NCBI RefSeq assembly: GCF_014656075.1
Contig: NZ_BNBS01000005.1
Span: forward strand, 63,217-127,216
Length of the DNA: 64,000 bases
Direction: 5' to 3'
Source: Streptomyces hydrogenans
Lineage (GTDB): Bacteria > Actinomycetota > Actinomycetes > Streptomycetales > Streptomycetaceae
The notes under the pieces were generated by a model. That model was not told the origin of the DNA. It was given only the letters and a program-made list of their open reading frames with translations, and ran no database searches. Positions 35,045 to 43,565 of this stretch are shown piece by piece. The first letter of the stretch is position 1. Every line of letters starts with the position of its first letter. A program made the translations under genes and the position numbers.

Positions 35045-35773
35045 TCAGCGCCGGTCGGCGGGGGTCAGTTCGCGCGTGAGGGCGGTCATGGCGAACGCGT
35101 GGGGGGAGGCGTGCTGCCAGCGGGAGCGTCCGAACATGACGTCCTCGGCGAGGCCGCTGAGCATCGCCACGGCCCGGATGGTGAACTCGGGAAGGTCGAC
35201 GTCGGCGAAGTGTCCCAGGTCCCGGCCCTCGCGGACGATGGCCTCCAGGCGCTGGTCCCATCCGTCGAGCAGCTCGGTGAGGATCTTGCGGCCCGCTTCG
35301 TCGTGGCGCTGGGCCAGCACCTGCGTCCACAGCGCGTAGCGGTCGTCGTCCTGGTGGACGGGCAGGTAGAAGCGGACGAAGAGGTCCAGCTTCTCGGCGG
35401 GGGACGCCGCCCGGTCGACGGCGTGCCGGAAGCGTGCCCAGAGGTCCTCCTGGCTCCACGCGAGGACTTCCAGCAGGAGCCGGTCCTTCTTGCCGAAGTG
35501 GTAGAGGATGTGGCCGGTGCTCATGCCGGCCCGGGCGGCGATGTCCGACATCCGCAGGGCCGCGGTGCCCTTCTCGGCTATGACGCTGATGGCGGCCCGC
35601 ATGGCGCGCTCCCGCGCCTCGTCCCCGCTGGGCTGGCGCTTCCTGTCGATCGGAACCCGGGCCGCGGGCCGTGAGGCGGTGCCGCCGGTGCCGCCACCGG
35701 CCGCCTCGGTCACGCCTTCCGACGGCGCGGGGAGGCGGTGGGGCAGCGAGGGCCCGGTCTCTGACGTCGGCAT
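35045..35773 (-). CDS. TetR family regulator of the amidase
   Basis: The 242-residue protein has a 45-residue disordered N-terminus and then the TetR HTH (ISVIAEKGTAALRMSDIAAR; AGMSTGHILYHFGKKDRLL). The C-terminal ligand domain ends ALTRELTPADRR. It is divergent from the amidase gene, and the 176-bp gap contains two palindromic operators, so it very likely represses itself and the amidase. Confidence 0.9.
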   Translation of the reverse strand: MPTSETGPSLPHRLPAPSEGVTEAAGGGTGGTASRPAARVPIDRKRQPSGDEARERAMRAAISVIAEKGTAALRMSDIAARAGMSTGHILYHFGKKDRLLLEVLAWSQEDLWARFRHAVDRAASPAEKLDLFVRFYLPVHQDDDRYALWTQVLAQRHDEAGRKILTELLDGWDQRLEAIVREGRDLGHFADVDLPEFTIRAVAMLSGLAEDVMFGRSRWQHASPHAFAMTALTRELTPADRR

Positions 35774-35811
35774 GAGCTCTCACTTCCCGGTCCGGAAATT
35801 CAGGTGCCCAG

Positions 35812-35857
35812 TCTAGGTTCCACAAACCTAGATCCTTAGTCTAGATTGAAAATCTAG
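35812..35857. promoter_or_regulatory. Two palindromic TetR operators
   Basis: The first, TCTAGGTT-N5-AACCTAGA, spans 35812-35832. The second, CTAGATT-GAA-AATCTAG, spans 35841-35857. The half-site is CTAGRTT and the dyad centres are 27 bp apart. They lie in the divergent TetR/amidase region and are the only AT-rich stretch there. Confidence 0.82.
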
Positions 35858-35949
35858 TCAGTGCGATGGACGAAGGACGACCGACCGTGCGCGGTCGCCC
35901 CGACGGCCGGCGGCCCGCCCGCCCCGCTCACCCTCAGGAGACCCCCCTC

Positions 35950-37686
35950 ATGACGCGTGGATTCGATGTCGTGGAGACCTGTATCGCCGACCTGCGCGCA
36001 GCGCTGGAGAAGGGCGAGACGACCGCGGTCGGGCTGCTCGACGCCTACCTCGCGCGGATCGAGGCGTACGACCGGCCCGGTACGGCCACCGCTCTGAACG
36101 CGATGGTCGTGATGAACCCGCGCGCCCGGGCGGAGGCGGAGGCGTCCGACGCCCGACGCGCCCGCGGCGAGACGCTCGGCCCGCTGGACGGCATCCCCTA
36201 CACCGCCAAGGACAGCTACCTCGCCGAGGGGCTCACGGCCGCGTCCGGCTCCCCGGCGTTCGAGCACCTCGTCGCCCAGCGCGACGCCTTCGCCATCGAG
36301 CGGCTGCGCGCGGGCGGCGCGGTCCTCATCGGCCTGACCAACATGCCGCCGATGGCGAACGGCGGCATGCAGCGCGGCGTCTACGGGCGTGCGGAGAGCC
36401 CGTACAGCGCCGAGTGGCTCACCAGCGCCTACGGCTCCGGCTCCTCCAACGGCTCCGGCACGGCGACGGCGGCGTCCTTCGGCGCGTTCGGCCTCGGCGA
36501 GGAGACCTGGTCCTCGGGCCGCGCGCCCGCGTCGAACAACGCGCTGTGCGCCTACACCCCCAGCCGCGGCGTGATCTCGGTCCGCGGCAACTGGCCGCTC
36601 GTCCCCACCATGGACGTCGTGGTCCCGCACACCCGCACCATGGCCGACCTGCTGGAACTGCTCGACGTCATCGTCGCCGACGACCCGGACCCGCGCGGTG
36701 ACCTGTGGCGCGCCCAGCCGTGGCTGGAGCTGCCCCCGCCGTCGCGGGTGCGGCCCTCCTCGTACCCGGCCCTCGCACCCGCCGACGCCGGGGCCGCCGC
36801 CTCCGTGCTCGCCGGGAAGCGCGTCGGCGTGCCCCGGATGTACGTCAACGCCGACCCCGACGCCGGAACGAACCCCGACGGGGGCATCGGCGGCCAGACC
36901 GGGCAGCGGGTCGACACGCGCCCGTCGGTGATCGCCCTGTGGGAGGCCGCCCGCCGCGATCTGGAGGCCGCCGGCGCCGAGGTGGTCGAGGTCGACTTCC
37001 CCGTGGTGTCGAACTACGAGTCCGACCGCCCCGGAGCGCCCTCCCTGCTCACCCGCGGGCTGGTCAGCCGGGAGTACCTGACCTTCGAGATCGAGGACCT
37101 GTCCGCCTGGGCCTGGGACGACTTCCTGCGCGCCAACGGCGACCCGGCGCTCCCCTCCCTGGCCGACGTCGACGGCGACCGGATCTGGCCCAAGCAGGAG
37201 GGCGAGCTGCCCGACCGGTACGAGGGCTTCGACGACACGATCGGCGCGTACCCCCGCTTCGTGCGCGAGCGCCCGTACGCGTCCCTCGCCGACATGCCGC
37301 TCCTGGAGGCGGGACTGCGCGGACTCGAGGAGACGCGCCGCGTCGACCTGGAGGAGTGGATGGACGGGCTGGGCCTGGACGCGGTCGTCTTCCCCGCCGT
37401 GGCCGACGTGGGCCCCGCGGACATGGACGTGAACGTGGCGTCCGCCGACCTCGGCTGGCGCAACGGCGTCTGGGTCGCCAACGGCAACCTGGTCCCCCGG
37501 CACCTCGGCATCCCGACCGTCACCGTCCCCATGGGCACCATGACGGACACCGACATGCCCGTCGGCCTGACCTTCGCGGGCCGCGCCTACGACGACAACG
37601 CCCTGCTGTCCCTGGCCGCGGCCTTCGAGCGGACCGGCAGCCGGCGCACTGTCCCGCCGCGCACGCCGCGCCTGCCCGCCGAGTGA
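35950..37686 (+). CDS. Amidase signature family enzyme
   Basis: The 578-residue enzyme has the amidase signature triad region. Lys87 lies in PYTAKDSYL, the cis-Ser region in GSGSSNGSG (162-170), and the nucleophile Ser189 in ETWSSGRAPAS, where most relatives have DTGGSIRxPA. GLTNMPPMANGG and the C-terminal IPTVTVPMGTM also fit. It hydrolyses amides such as small aryl or peptide amides; the substrate is unknown. CAGGAG is 9 nt before the ATG. The altered nucleophile loop (WSSG for GGSI) puts it in a divergent subgroup. Confidence 0.88.
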   Translation: MTRGFDVVETCIADLRAALEKGETTAVGLLDAYLARIEAYDRPGTATALNAMVVMNPRARAEAEASDARRARGETLGPLDGIPYTAKDSYLAEGLTAASGSPAFEHLVAQRDAFAIERLRAGGAVLIGLTNMPPMANGGMQRGVYGRAESPYSAEWLTSAYGSGSSNGSGTATAASFGAFGLGEETWSSGRAPASNNALCAYTPSRGVISVRGNWPLVPTMDVVVPHTRTMADLLELLDVIVADDPDPRGDLWRAQPWLELPPPSRVRPSSYPALAPADAGAAASVLAGKRVGVPRMYVNADPDAGTNPDGGIGGQTGQRVDTRPSVIALWEAARRDLEAAGAEVVEVDFPVVSNYESDRPGAPSLLTRGLVSREYLTFEIEDLSAWAWDDFLRANGDPALPSLADVDGDRIWPKQEGELPDRYEGFDDTIGAYPRFVRERPYASLADMPLLEAGLRGLEETRRVDLEEWMDGLGLDAVVFPAVADVGPADMDVNVASADLGWRNGVWVANGNLVPRHLGIPTVTVPMGTMTDTDMPVGLTFAGRAYDDNALLSLAAAFERTGSRRTVPPRTPRLPAE

Positions 37687-37690
37687 CCTG

Positions 37691-37775
37691 ACGCCCCGGG
37701 GACGGGGCGTGACGCACCGCCACGCCCCACCCCCTCCCCGGAGACGCGGGTGGCCGGAGCCGCCCACGTCTCCGG
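37691..37775. terminator. Two hairpins after amidase, convergent gap
   Basis: ACGCCCC/GGGGCGT (37691-37710) and CCGGAGACG/CGTCTCCGG (arms 37738-37746 and 37767-37775) lie between the convergent amidase and AraC genes and could stop both transcripts. Confidence 0.5.
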
Positions 37776-37849
37776 CGAGGCCCCATGCCCACGCCCCGCC
37801 ACCGGAGCGGGGACGGGACCCGGCACGATTCCGTGGTGCGTTCCGGGAC

Positions 37850-38581
37850 TCAGGCGGTGCACGGCGTCGCGGCCGGCCGCGCCCCCGCGGCGAACGCGGC
37901 CGGGGGGACGCCCATGAAACGGCGGAACTCGCCCGTCATGTGGGACTGGTCGTAGTAGCCGGCGGACGCGGCGATGTCCGCCCACCGACCGGTGCCGGCC
38001 GCGAGCACGGCGCGTACGCGCTCGATGCGCGCGAAGTGCTTGGGGGACAGACCGGTGCCGTCGGTGAACAGGACGTGCAGACGCCGCTCGCCGATCCCCA
38101 GCCGGGACGCGGTCTCGCCGATCGTCGAACCGGCCAGCAGACGCGCCGCCTCATCGAGGCGCCGCGAGGGCTCGGGCCGGTCGGCGAGCGCCGCCCCGAG
38201 GGCGGCGACGGGATCGGCGGCGAGCAGGTCGAGGTCCAGGCCCGGCAGTTCGCCGAGCGGCAGGACCCGGTCGGCGAGCCCGCTCACCGGACGGCCGAGC
38301 AGAGCCTGGGCACGCCCCGGCCGCATCCGGATCCGCACGCACGAACGGCCGGGCGGCGCGAGGTGGTACGCGGCCCGGGTGCGCGGGCCCATGAAGACCA
38401 GCGCGCGCTCGTCGGTCCGCAGGAGGAGCGTGGTGGCGTGATCGGGCACGTCGGCCACCGGGCGCCCTTCCGCCGGACTTTCCGCCGAATCCTCCGCCGC
38501 GTCCTCCGCCGTGGCGACGTCGATCCCGGCCACCCAGGGCCGCAAGCCGGCCGGAACGAGGAGTGAGGTCACGCGGCTCAC
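37850..38581 (-). CDS. AraC family regulator
   Basis: The 243-residue regulator has an N-terminal cupin-like part (TTLLLRTDERALVFMGPRTR) and a C-terminal double HTH (IGETASRLGIGERRLHVLFTD; WADIAASAGYYDQSHMTGEFRRF). GTG 38581 is preferred; the frame continues upstream into the divergent gene. It is divergent from the NmrA-like gene with only 54 bp between, so it probably regulates it. Confidence 0.87.
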   Translation of the reverse strand: MSRVTSLLVPAGLRPWVAGIDVATAEDAAEDSAESPAEGRPVADVPDHATTLLLRTDERALVFMGPRTRAAYHLAPPGRSCVRIRMRPGRAQALLGRPVSGLADRVLPLGELPGLDLDLLAADPVAALGAALADRPEPSRRLDEAARLLAGSTIGETASRLGIGERRLHVLFTDGTGLSPKHFARIERVRAVLAAGTGRWADIAASAGYYDQSHMTGEFRRFMGVPPAAFAAGARPAATPCTA

Positions 38582-38635
38582 GATAGTGCCGAAACTTCCT
38601 AGAGAACGGTGCGCGGGCGCTGCGATCGTCAGGAC

Positions 38636-39442
38636 ATGATCCTCATCACCGGTGCCACCGGCACCATCGGCAGCCACGTCGCCCGCCTGCTCACCGAGCA
38701 GGGGGTGCCCTTCCGGGCGATGTCCCGCCGAGCGCAACCCGGCGGAGTACAGGCCGACTTCGACGACCCCGCGTCACTGGCGCGCGCGGTCGCCGGCGTC
38801 GACGCCGTCTTTCTCGTCACCGTGCCGCCCGTCCCGACCGCGGCCCACGACCTCGCCCTGCTGGAGGCCGCCCGGGCCGCTGGCGTCCGCAAGATCGTCA
38901 AACTGTCCGCCATCGGCAGCGGCGAGACGTTCGACGGGGCGACCGTCGGCGCCTGGCACGTCGACGCGGAGCGGGCGATCGAAGCCGGCGGGTTCGCGTG
39001 GACGGTCCTCCGCCCGCCGAGCTTCGCCTCGAACCTCCTGCGCTTCGCACCGCTGATCCGGGCCGGTGAGCCGCTCCCGAACCTGGCCGGAGACTCCCGC
39101 CAGGCCGTCATCGACCCGAGGGACGTGGCCGCCGTCGCCGTCGCCGCCCTGACCGGCGATGCCCACGACGGGCGTCGGTACGACCTGAGCGGACCGGAAC
39201 TGCTGACGTTCGCGGACCAGGCGGCGATCCTGGAGGGCGTACTGGCACGCCCGGTCGACGTCACCGACGTCCCCACCCTCGACCAGGTGCCGGCCGCGAT
39301 GGCCACCGGCGTCGCCTGGGCACGCGCCGGCGGCGCGGCCTACCTCACCGACCACGTGCCGCGGATCCTCGGCCGCCCCGCCGGCACCTTCGAGCAGTGG
39401 GCCCACGACCACCGGGAGGCCTTCACGAACCCGCGGGAGTGA
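38636..39442 (+). CDS. NmrA-like NAD(P)-binding (atypical SDR) protein
   Basis: The 268-residue Rossmann protein starts MILITGATGTIGSHVARLL with the GxxGxxG dinucleotide motif. VKLSAIGSGETFDGATVGAWH and TVLRPPSFASNLL follow the NmrA/quinone-oxidoreductase-like pattern. It lacks the YxxxK catalytic pair of classical SDRs, so it may be a redox sensor or an NAD(P)H-dependent reductase. It is divergent from AraC. Confidence 0.88.
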   Translation: MILITGATGTIGSHVARLLTEQGVPFRAMSRRAQPGGVQADFDDPASLARAVAGVDAVFLVTVPPVPTAAHDLALLEAARAAGVRKIVKLSAIGSGETFDGATVGAWHVDAERAIEAGGFAWTVLRPPSFASNLLRFAPLIRAGEPLPNLAGDSRQAVIDPRDVAAVAVAALTGDAHDGRRYDLSGPELLTFADQAAILEGVLARPVDVTDVPTLDQVPAAMATGVAWARAGGAAYLTDHVPRILGRPAGTFEQWAHDHREAFTNPRE

Positions 39443-39517
39443 TCCGGCTCCTCGACGGGCCGGGCACCGCCTCGACCCGCCCCCGGTCCCGGTCCTCGCG
39501 ACAGGTCCGTCACGCGG

Positions 39518-40336
39518 TCACCGCAGGACCACGCGCGCGCCCCGTTCCCCGAGGATCTCCAGGAGCAGATCGAACAGCGCGACGTCACGGTCGGCGGTCT
39601 GCACGACCTCGGTCAACCGTGCCCGTGATGCGGCCGAGAAGTCCCAGTGCAGGGTGAACGGAGTCGTGGCGCCCCAGCCGCCGCGGAGGCAGTCGTCCAG
39701 AGCATCGAGGTTCCAGCCGAAGTATCCGCCGGGTCCGTCGACCGCCTCACCGAGCGCGCAGTAGAAGCTGTCCTCGTCGACGATGTGCCGGCCGTCCAGG
39801 GTGAACACCCGGCCCGCGGGCGCATCGGGTCGTCCCTTGCGGCGGTATCCACGAGACATCAACGCCACCGACAGCCAGGCGTGCCGGTCCGCGGGCACGA
39901 GCTCGTGCCACATGCCCGGACGGTTCAGGCGACCCGTGCGGACCAGGTCCCACACGCGTTCCGCCCCGGGCAGGCCGCCCTCGCACCACAACGTGACCGT
40001 CAGGTCCACGAGGTCGGCTCCCCGGGCGGAAGGCGTGACGTCGACGACGGTGACCTCTCCCACGAAGTAGGTCCCCATGGCGGCACCGTCAGCGTCGAGG
40101 CAGGTGAGATGGCCGTTCCCCGCCACGGCGCGACGACTGCCGACATGGTCGGCGCTCTTCAGGAGGCCACCCTGGGGCAGGCACCCTTCGAGGCGCACTC
40201 GAAGCAGGTCCTCCCCCTCCGGCAGCGGCGTGAAGAACCCCTCGGCATCGTGAGCGAAGCCCCAGAAGTCGCTGTCGTCCTCGTCCGAAGTCAGCGCGTA
40301 CCTCTGACCCTCGCCGCCCCATCGAGACGTTCCCAT
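39518..40336 (-). CDS. Barstar-domain protein (orphan barnase inhibitor-like)
   Basis: The 272-residue protein has an N-terminal domain of unknown function (residues 1-170). The C-terminal barstar domain contains FTLDGRHIVDEDSFYCALG, GPGGYFGWNLDALDDCLRG and an acidic helix. Barstar folds bind and block barnase-type ribonucleases. No ribonuclease gene is visible nearby, so this is an orphan inhibitor or a fold reused for another partner. Confidence 0.85.
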   Translation of the reverse strand: MGTSRWGGEGQRYALTSDEDDSDFWGFAHDAEGFFTPLPEGEDLLRVRLEGCLPQGGLLKSADHVGSRRAVAGNGHLTCLDADGAAMGTYFVGEVTVVDVTPSARGADLVDLTVTLWCEGGLPGAERVWDLVRTGRLNRPGMWHELVPADRHAWLSVALMSRGYRRKGRPDAPAGRVFTLDGRHIVDEDSFYCALGEAVDGPGGYFGWNLDALDDCLRGGWGATTPFTLHWDFSAASRARLTEVVQTADRDVALFDLLLEILGERGARVVLR

Positions 40337-40473
40337 CGCACCCCCACGAAAGCACTCAGCCTACCGACGTCCGGGCTCCGACCGGCCGAGGTGGGCCCGC
40401 AAAGGTGGGGGGGCTCTCACGCGAACAGCCCTCCCTCCTTCTCCAGCACCCGCGCCCCGTAGGGTGTGGCGGC

Positions 40474-40965
40474 GTGAGCGCATGGCAGATATCCGATGAA
40501 GAGGGCGGCGTCCTCGCCGCCCGCTGGTGGCAGTGGGCCCTGTCGGCCCCCGACGACGTGAGCCCGGTGGCGGACACCACCGGCGCACACGCCGCGTGGC
40601 GGCAGCCGGACGACCTGTGGTTCCTGGCGGGCACCTACGGCGGCCGGGTGGTCCGCCACTGCGAGATGCCGGCCGGACGTCCCGTGTTCTTCCCCGTGCT
40701 CAACGTCCAGCACACCAAGCTCCACTCCCGCAAACCCCTCTCCCTCGACGTGACCCGGGCCGAGGCGTACCTCAACGGCGCCCCTCTCCCCCTCCGCGAG
40801 TTCGTCGCCCCGCCCTTCCGCGTGGGCCTGCGCATGCATCTCGCCTGGGGCCTCTGGTCCGCCGTCACCCCGCTGCTCCCCGGTCAGTACGTCCTTGAGA
40901 TCAAGGGCGAGACGGCGGGGGGCTTCCAGGTCGACACGACCTATCACCTCACCGCCACCGGCTGA
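40474..40965 (+). CDS. Hypothetical protein, 163 aa
   Basis: The protein starts VSAWQISDEEGGVLAARWWQWAL, with clustered Trp residues (DDLWFLAGTYGG; LAWGLWSAV). Then come alternating strands ending in YVLEIKGETAGGFQVDTTYHL, suggesting a beta-sandwich or ligand-binding domain. No signal peptide is seen. TAGGGT (40460-40465) is 8 nt before the GTG, so the transcript is probably leaderless. No family is recognised. Confidence 0.7.
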   Translation: MSAWQISDEEGGVLAARWWQWALSAPDDVSPVADTTGAHAAWRQPDDLWFLAGTYGGRVVRHCEMPAGRPVFFPVLNVQHTKLHSRKPLSLDVTRAEAYLNGAPLPLREFVAPPFRVGLRMHLAWGLWSAVTPLLPGQYVLEIKGETAGGFQVDTTYHLTATG

Positions 40966-40999
40966 ACCGACGACGGGGCATCGGGGCGGCCATGGGCGG

Positions 41000-41160
41000 C
41001 CTCGCCGGAGAACATACGGCCGCCGGCCGCGACTTCGGTGGCGCCGAGGGGCACGACCGAACCGTCGGAGGTCGCAGTCCTCGGTCTCTTCGAACACGAC
41101 ACCGCGCCGACGCATGGCCTCGACGTCCCGTCGCAGTTCGTCGGATGTCAGGACCGGCGG
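41000..41160 (-). pseudogene. Possible VOC/glyoxalase-like remnant
   Basis: The minus-strand frame at 41077-41154 reads LTSDELRRDVEAMRRRGVVF followed by EETED, resembling the helix-strand unit of VOC-fold proteins. Downstream it loses frame. There is no start or full domain, so it is at best a decayed fragment. Confidence 0.25.
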
Positions 41161-41241
41161 ACCGGGTAGACCGGCCGTCCCCGCCCGCGCGGGCCCCAGG
41201 ATGTGACTCCCGATGCCCGCCTGCGGCGGGGCCGGCTTCGG

Positions 41242-41481
41242 TCAGGGGAGGGTGACGTTGTTGAGGGCGTCGTGGGTGGGCAGCGTGTCGGCGGCCTTGC
41301 CGGATTCGGACGCGTGGTCCGCGGGGGCCCGCTGGTCTCCGTTGCCGAAGGTCTGGGACAGGAGTCCGACCCCGGGCAGGTGGTTGCCGACGCTGTCCGC
41401 CGCAGCCGCTCCCGCCGAGGCGAGGACGGCGGTGGCGGCGACGGTGGCGGCGGCGAGAACGCGGTGGTTGAAGATCGTCAT
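41242..41481 (-). CDS. Small secreted protein, 79 aa
   Basis: MTIFNHRVLAAATVAATAVL begins a clear signal peptide cleaved near AAAADS, leaving a 50-residue mature protein rich in Gly, Asn, His and Asp. It has no Cys, so it is not a typical long-form chaplin. Function is unknown; small secreted or surface proteins of this type are common in Streptomyces. Confidence 0.7.
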   Translation of the reverse strand: MTIFNHRVLAAATVAATAVLASAGAAAADSVGNHLPGVGLLSQTFGNGDQRAPADHASESGKAADTLPTHDALNNVTLP

Positions 41482-41745
41482 GCCTGGCTCAACGACGTGA
41501 GTCCCGGCAGGGCACGGCGCTCGGTCAACCTGGCGCCACCTCGACAAAGGTGACTCTCAGGAGCACTCCGCGCTCGGTCTGCCCGGGTTCCCGGGACTCG
41601 TACGGCGGACGAGCGGACGCGATCGCTCACCAAGCGTGATCGATACGTTACTTTATGTGTCGGCAGGGTCCTGTGTCCGCGTCCAGCGGACGACTCCGGC
41701 CCTCGCCACCCCTCTTCGCGCGACTCCCACCTAAGGACTTACGAC

Positions 41746-42285
41746 ATGACCACCTCCGTGCAGCTCGACCGCGTCCAGAAGCGCTTCGACCTCTGGGACG
41801 TCAACGGTGACGGCCAGATCGACCGCGCCGACTGGCAGGCCGAGGCCCAGCGCATCCTCCAGGCGTTCGGCGAGGCTCCGGTCTCCCCGGCCGGCCGGCA
41901 GCTGACCGACGCCTACCTCGGCATGTGGAGCTTCTTCGCCGACAAGGCGGGCATCGACGAGCAGACCGGTGCTCTGACCCCCGAGCAGTTCAGCCACATC
42001 GCCGAGGAGCACGTCCTGGAGAACGGCGGCGCGGGCTTCGGCCGGGTCGTCAAGCCGACCATCCAGGCCATTGTCGAGCTCGTGGACGTGGACGGCGACG
42101 GCCAGGTCAACCCGGCCGAGTTCAAGACCTGGCTGGACGCCATCGGCGTGGAGGGCGTGCAGCCGGCCGAGGCGTTCCGTCAGATCGACACGGACGGCGA
42201 CGGCCAGCTCTCGGTCGAGGAGCTGGTCCAGGCCGTGCGCGCCTTCCACCTGGGCGACATCGACGTGCCGCTGCTCGGCCGCTGA
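41746..42285 (+). CDS. EF-hand calcium-binding protein (calerythrin-like)
   Basis: The 179-residue protein has three good EF-hand loops (DVNGDGQIDRAD at 18-29, DVDGDGQVNPAE near 111-122 and DTDGDGQLSVEE near 147-158) and one degenerate second hand (DEQTGALTPEQF). This four-hand layout matches calerythrin-type bacterial calcium buffers or sensors in the cytosol. AAGGA lies 8 nt before the ATG. A strong hairpin follows. Confidence 0.93.
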   Translation: MTTSVQLDRVQKRFDLWDVNGDGQIDRADWQAEAQRILQAFGEAPVSPAGRQLTDAYLGMWSFFADKAGIDEQTGALTPEQFSHIAEEHVLENGGAGFGRVVKPTIQAIVELVDVDGDGQVNPAEFKTWLDAIGVEGVQPAEAFRQIDTDGDGQLSVEELVQAVRAFHLGDIDVPLLGR

Positions 42286-42322
42286 TCTCCAGGAACGACC
42301 CGCCGGCCCTCCGGCGCTGACC

Positions 42323-42363
42323 AGGGTCCCGCGACAGGGGTGACGCCCCCGTCGCGGGACCCT
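42323..42363 (+). terminator. Hairpin after EF-hand gene
   Basis: A 13-bp perfect arm AGGGTCCCGCGAC and its complement, with an inner GGGG/CCCC pairing, lies 38 bp after the stop. It sits between convergent genes and can serve both. Confidence 0.85.
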
Positions 42364-42437
42364 CGCCATGCCCTCCCTCACTACTGGGTTCGTCACCGGT
42401 GGACCGGCCGGGGGAAGGGCCGTACTACGAGGGCCGG

Positions 42438-43340
42438 TTACGGCTCCGCGCGGTCCGCCGGGTGGAAGTTGACGCGCTCACGGACGACGGGGAAGCCCGC
42501 CTTGGCGAAGTTCGCGGCCATGGGGAAGTTGCCCCGGTCCGTGGCTCCACTGATGGACTCCGCGCCCTGTTCGACGAGGAAGTGGGTGCATTCCGCGAGC
42601 AGGTCGTAGGCGTAGCCGCGTCCGCGCTGTTCGGGGAGGACCCCGATGAAGCCGATGGTCGGGCCGGAGGGGTTGTGGGCCGGGATGTGGATGCCGGCCA
42701 GTTCGCCCTCCGGCGTGTGCGCGAGCTGCCACCACTCGCGTGGGGACGGGCACCAGTGGAAGAAGTCGAGTTCCTCCTGGGCGGCCCGGTCGAGACCGCC
42801 CTCCTCGATGGCCCTGAGCGCGTGGGCGTCGAGGGTCGCGGAGTGGATGCGCCGCAACGCGTCGAGGAACACGGTGTCGTCGGGTTCGGAGCGGAAGCGG
42901 AGGCGTTCCGGCCGCTCGGGCAGACCGCGTTCCGAGGTCCACTGGTACAGGAAGCGTTCCACCAGGAGCTCGTACCCCGCGGCTCGTGCGGCGGTGAAGC
43001 GTGCTTCGGCGGCGGCGCGGCGGTCCGGCTCGTCCCGCCAGCCGCCGGGCAGGTTGATCTCGAGTTCGACCTGCCAGGGGGCGGAGCGCAGGAGTGCGGC
43101 CCCGGCCTCCTCCTCCCCCTCGGCCACGTCGAACCAGTTGATGTTGACGGGCTCCGGGTCTTCGGGGCCGCCCCACCAGGCGCCGCGTGCGACGACCTCG
43201 CCGTCGCGCAGGGCGACGCGCTTCCACTCGGGGCGGAAGTGCGTACGCCGATGGCTTTCTCGGGCGCCCAGGGGGTCGGGAAGGGCGTCGAAGAGAGTCG
43301 CGTCGCTCGCCGAGAGCGCGCGGATGACCGGATCGGTCAT
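42438..43340 (-). CDS. GNAT acetyltransferase, 300 aa
   Basis: The protein has a C-terminal GNAT domain with GPTIGFIGVLPEQRGRGYAYDLL, the acetyl-CoA pyrophosphate loop (QRGRGYA), and ATDRGNFPMAANFAKAGF. The N-terminal half is a variable extension. GGAGG is 5 nt before the ATG. It probably acetylates a small amine; the substrate is unknown. Confidence 0.88.
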   Translation of the reverse strand: MTDPVIRALSASDATLFDALPDPLGARESHRRTHFRPEWKRVALRDGEVVARGAWWGGPEDPEPVNINWFDVAEGEEEAGAALLRSAPWQVELEINLPGGWRDEPDRRAAAEARFTAARAAGYELLVERFLYQWTSERGLPERPERLRFRSEPDDTVFLDALRRIHSATLDAHALRAIEEGGLDRAAQEELDFFHWCPSPREWWQLAHTPEGELAGIHIPAHNPSGPTIGFIGVLPEQRGRGYAYDLLAECTHFLVEQGAESISGATDRGNFPMAANFAKAGFPVVRERVNFHPADRAEP

Positions 43341-43537
43341 GGATTCCTCCGGGATGCAGGCTGCTTGGAGCGCTCCCGGTCAGATCTCGTGCACCACGCC
43401 GGGGCAGCGGAAAGGGGAGCGCTGGAAAGGTGTGAACTGCACGGCACTCGCCTCCTTCCGTCCGTCTCAGGGCGTGGAGCCACAGGTTAGGCGATCTTCC
43501 GCGGTGCCGTCCATGCATTTCCGCCGCCCTGGTGGCG

Positions 43538-43556
43538 AGGGGGCCGCCAGCCCCCT
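43538..43556 (-). terminator. Hairpin after LLM gene
   Basis: A 7-bp stem AGGGGGC/GCCCCCT with a 5-nt loop lies 10 bp beyond the stop of the leftward LLM gene. Confidence 0.55.
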
Positions 43557-43565
43557 GAGACGGGG

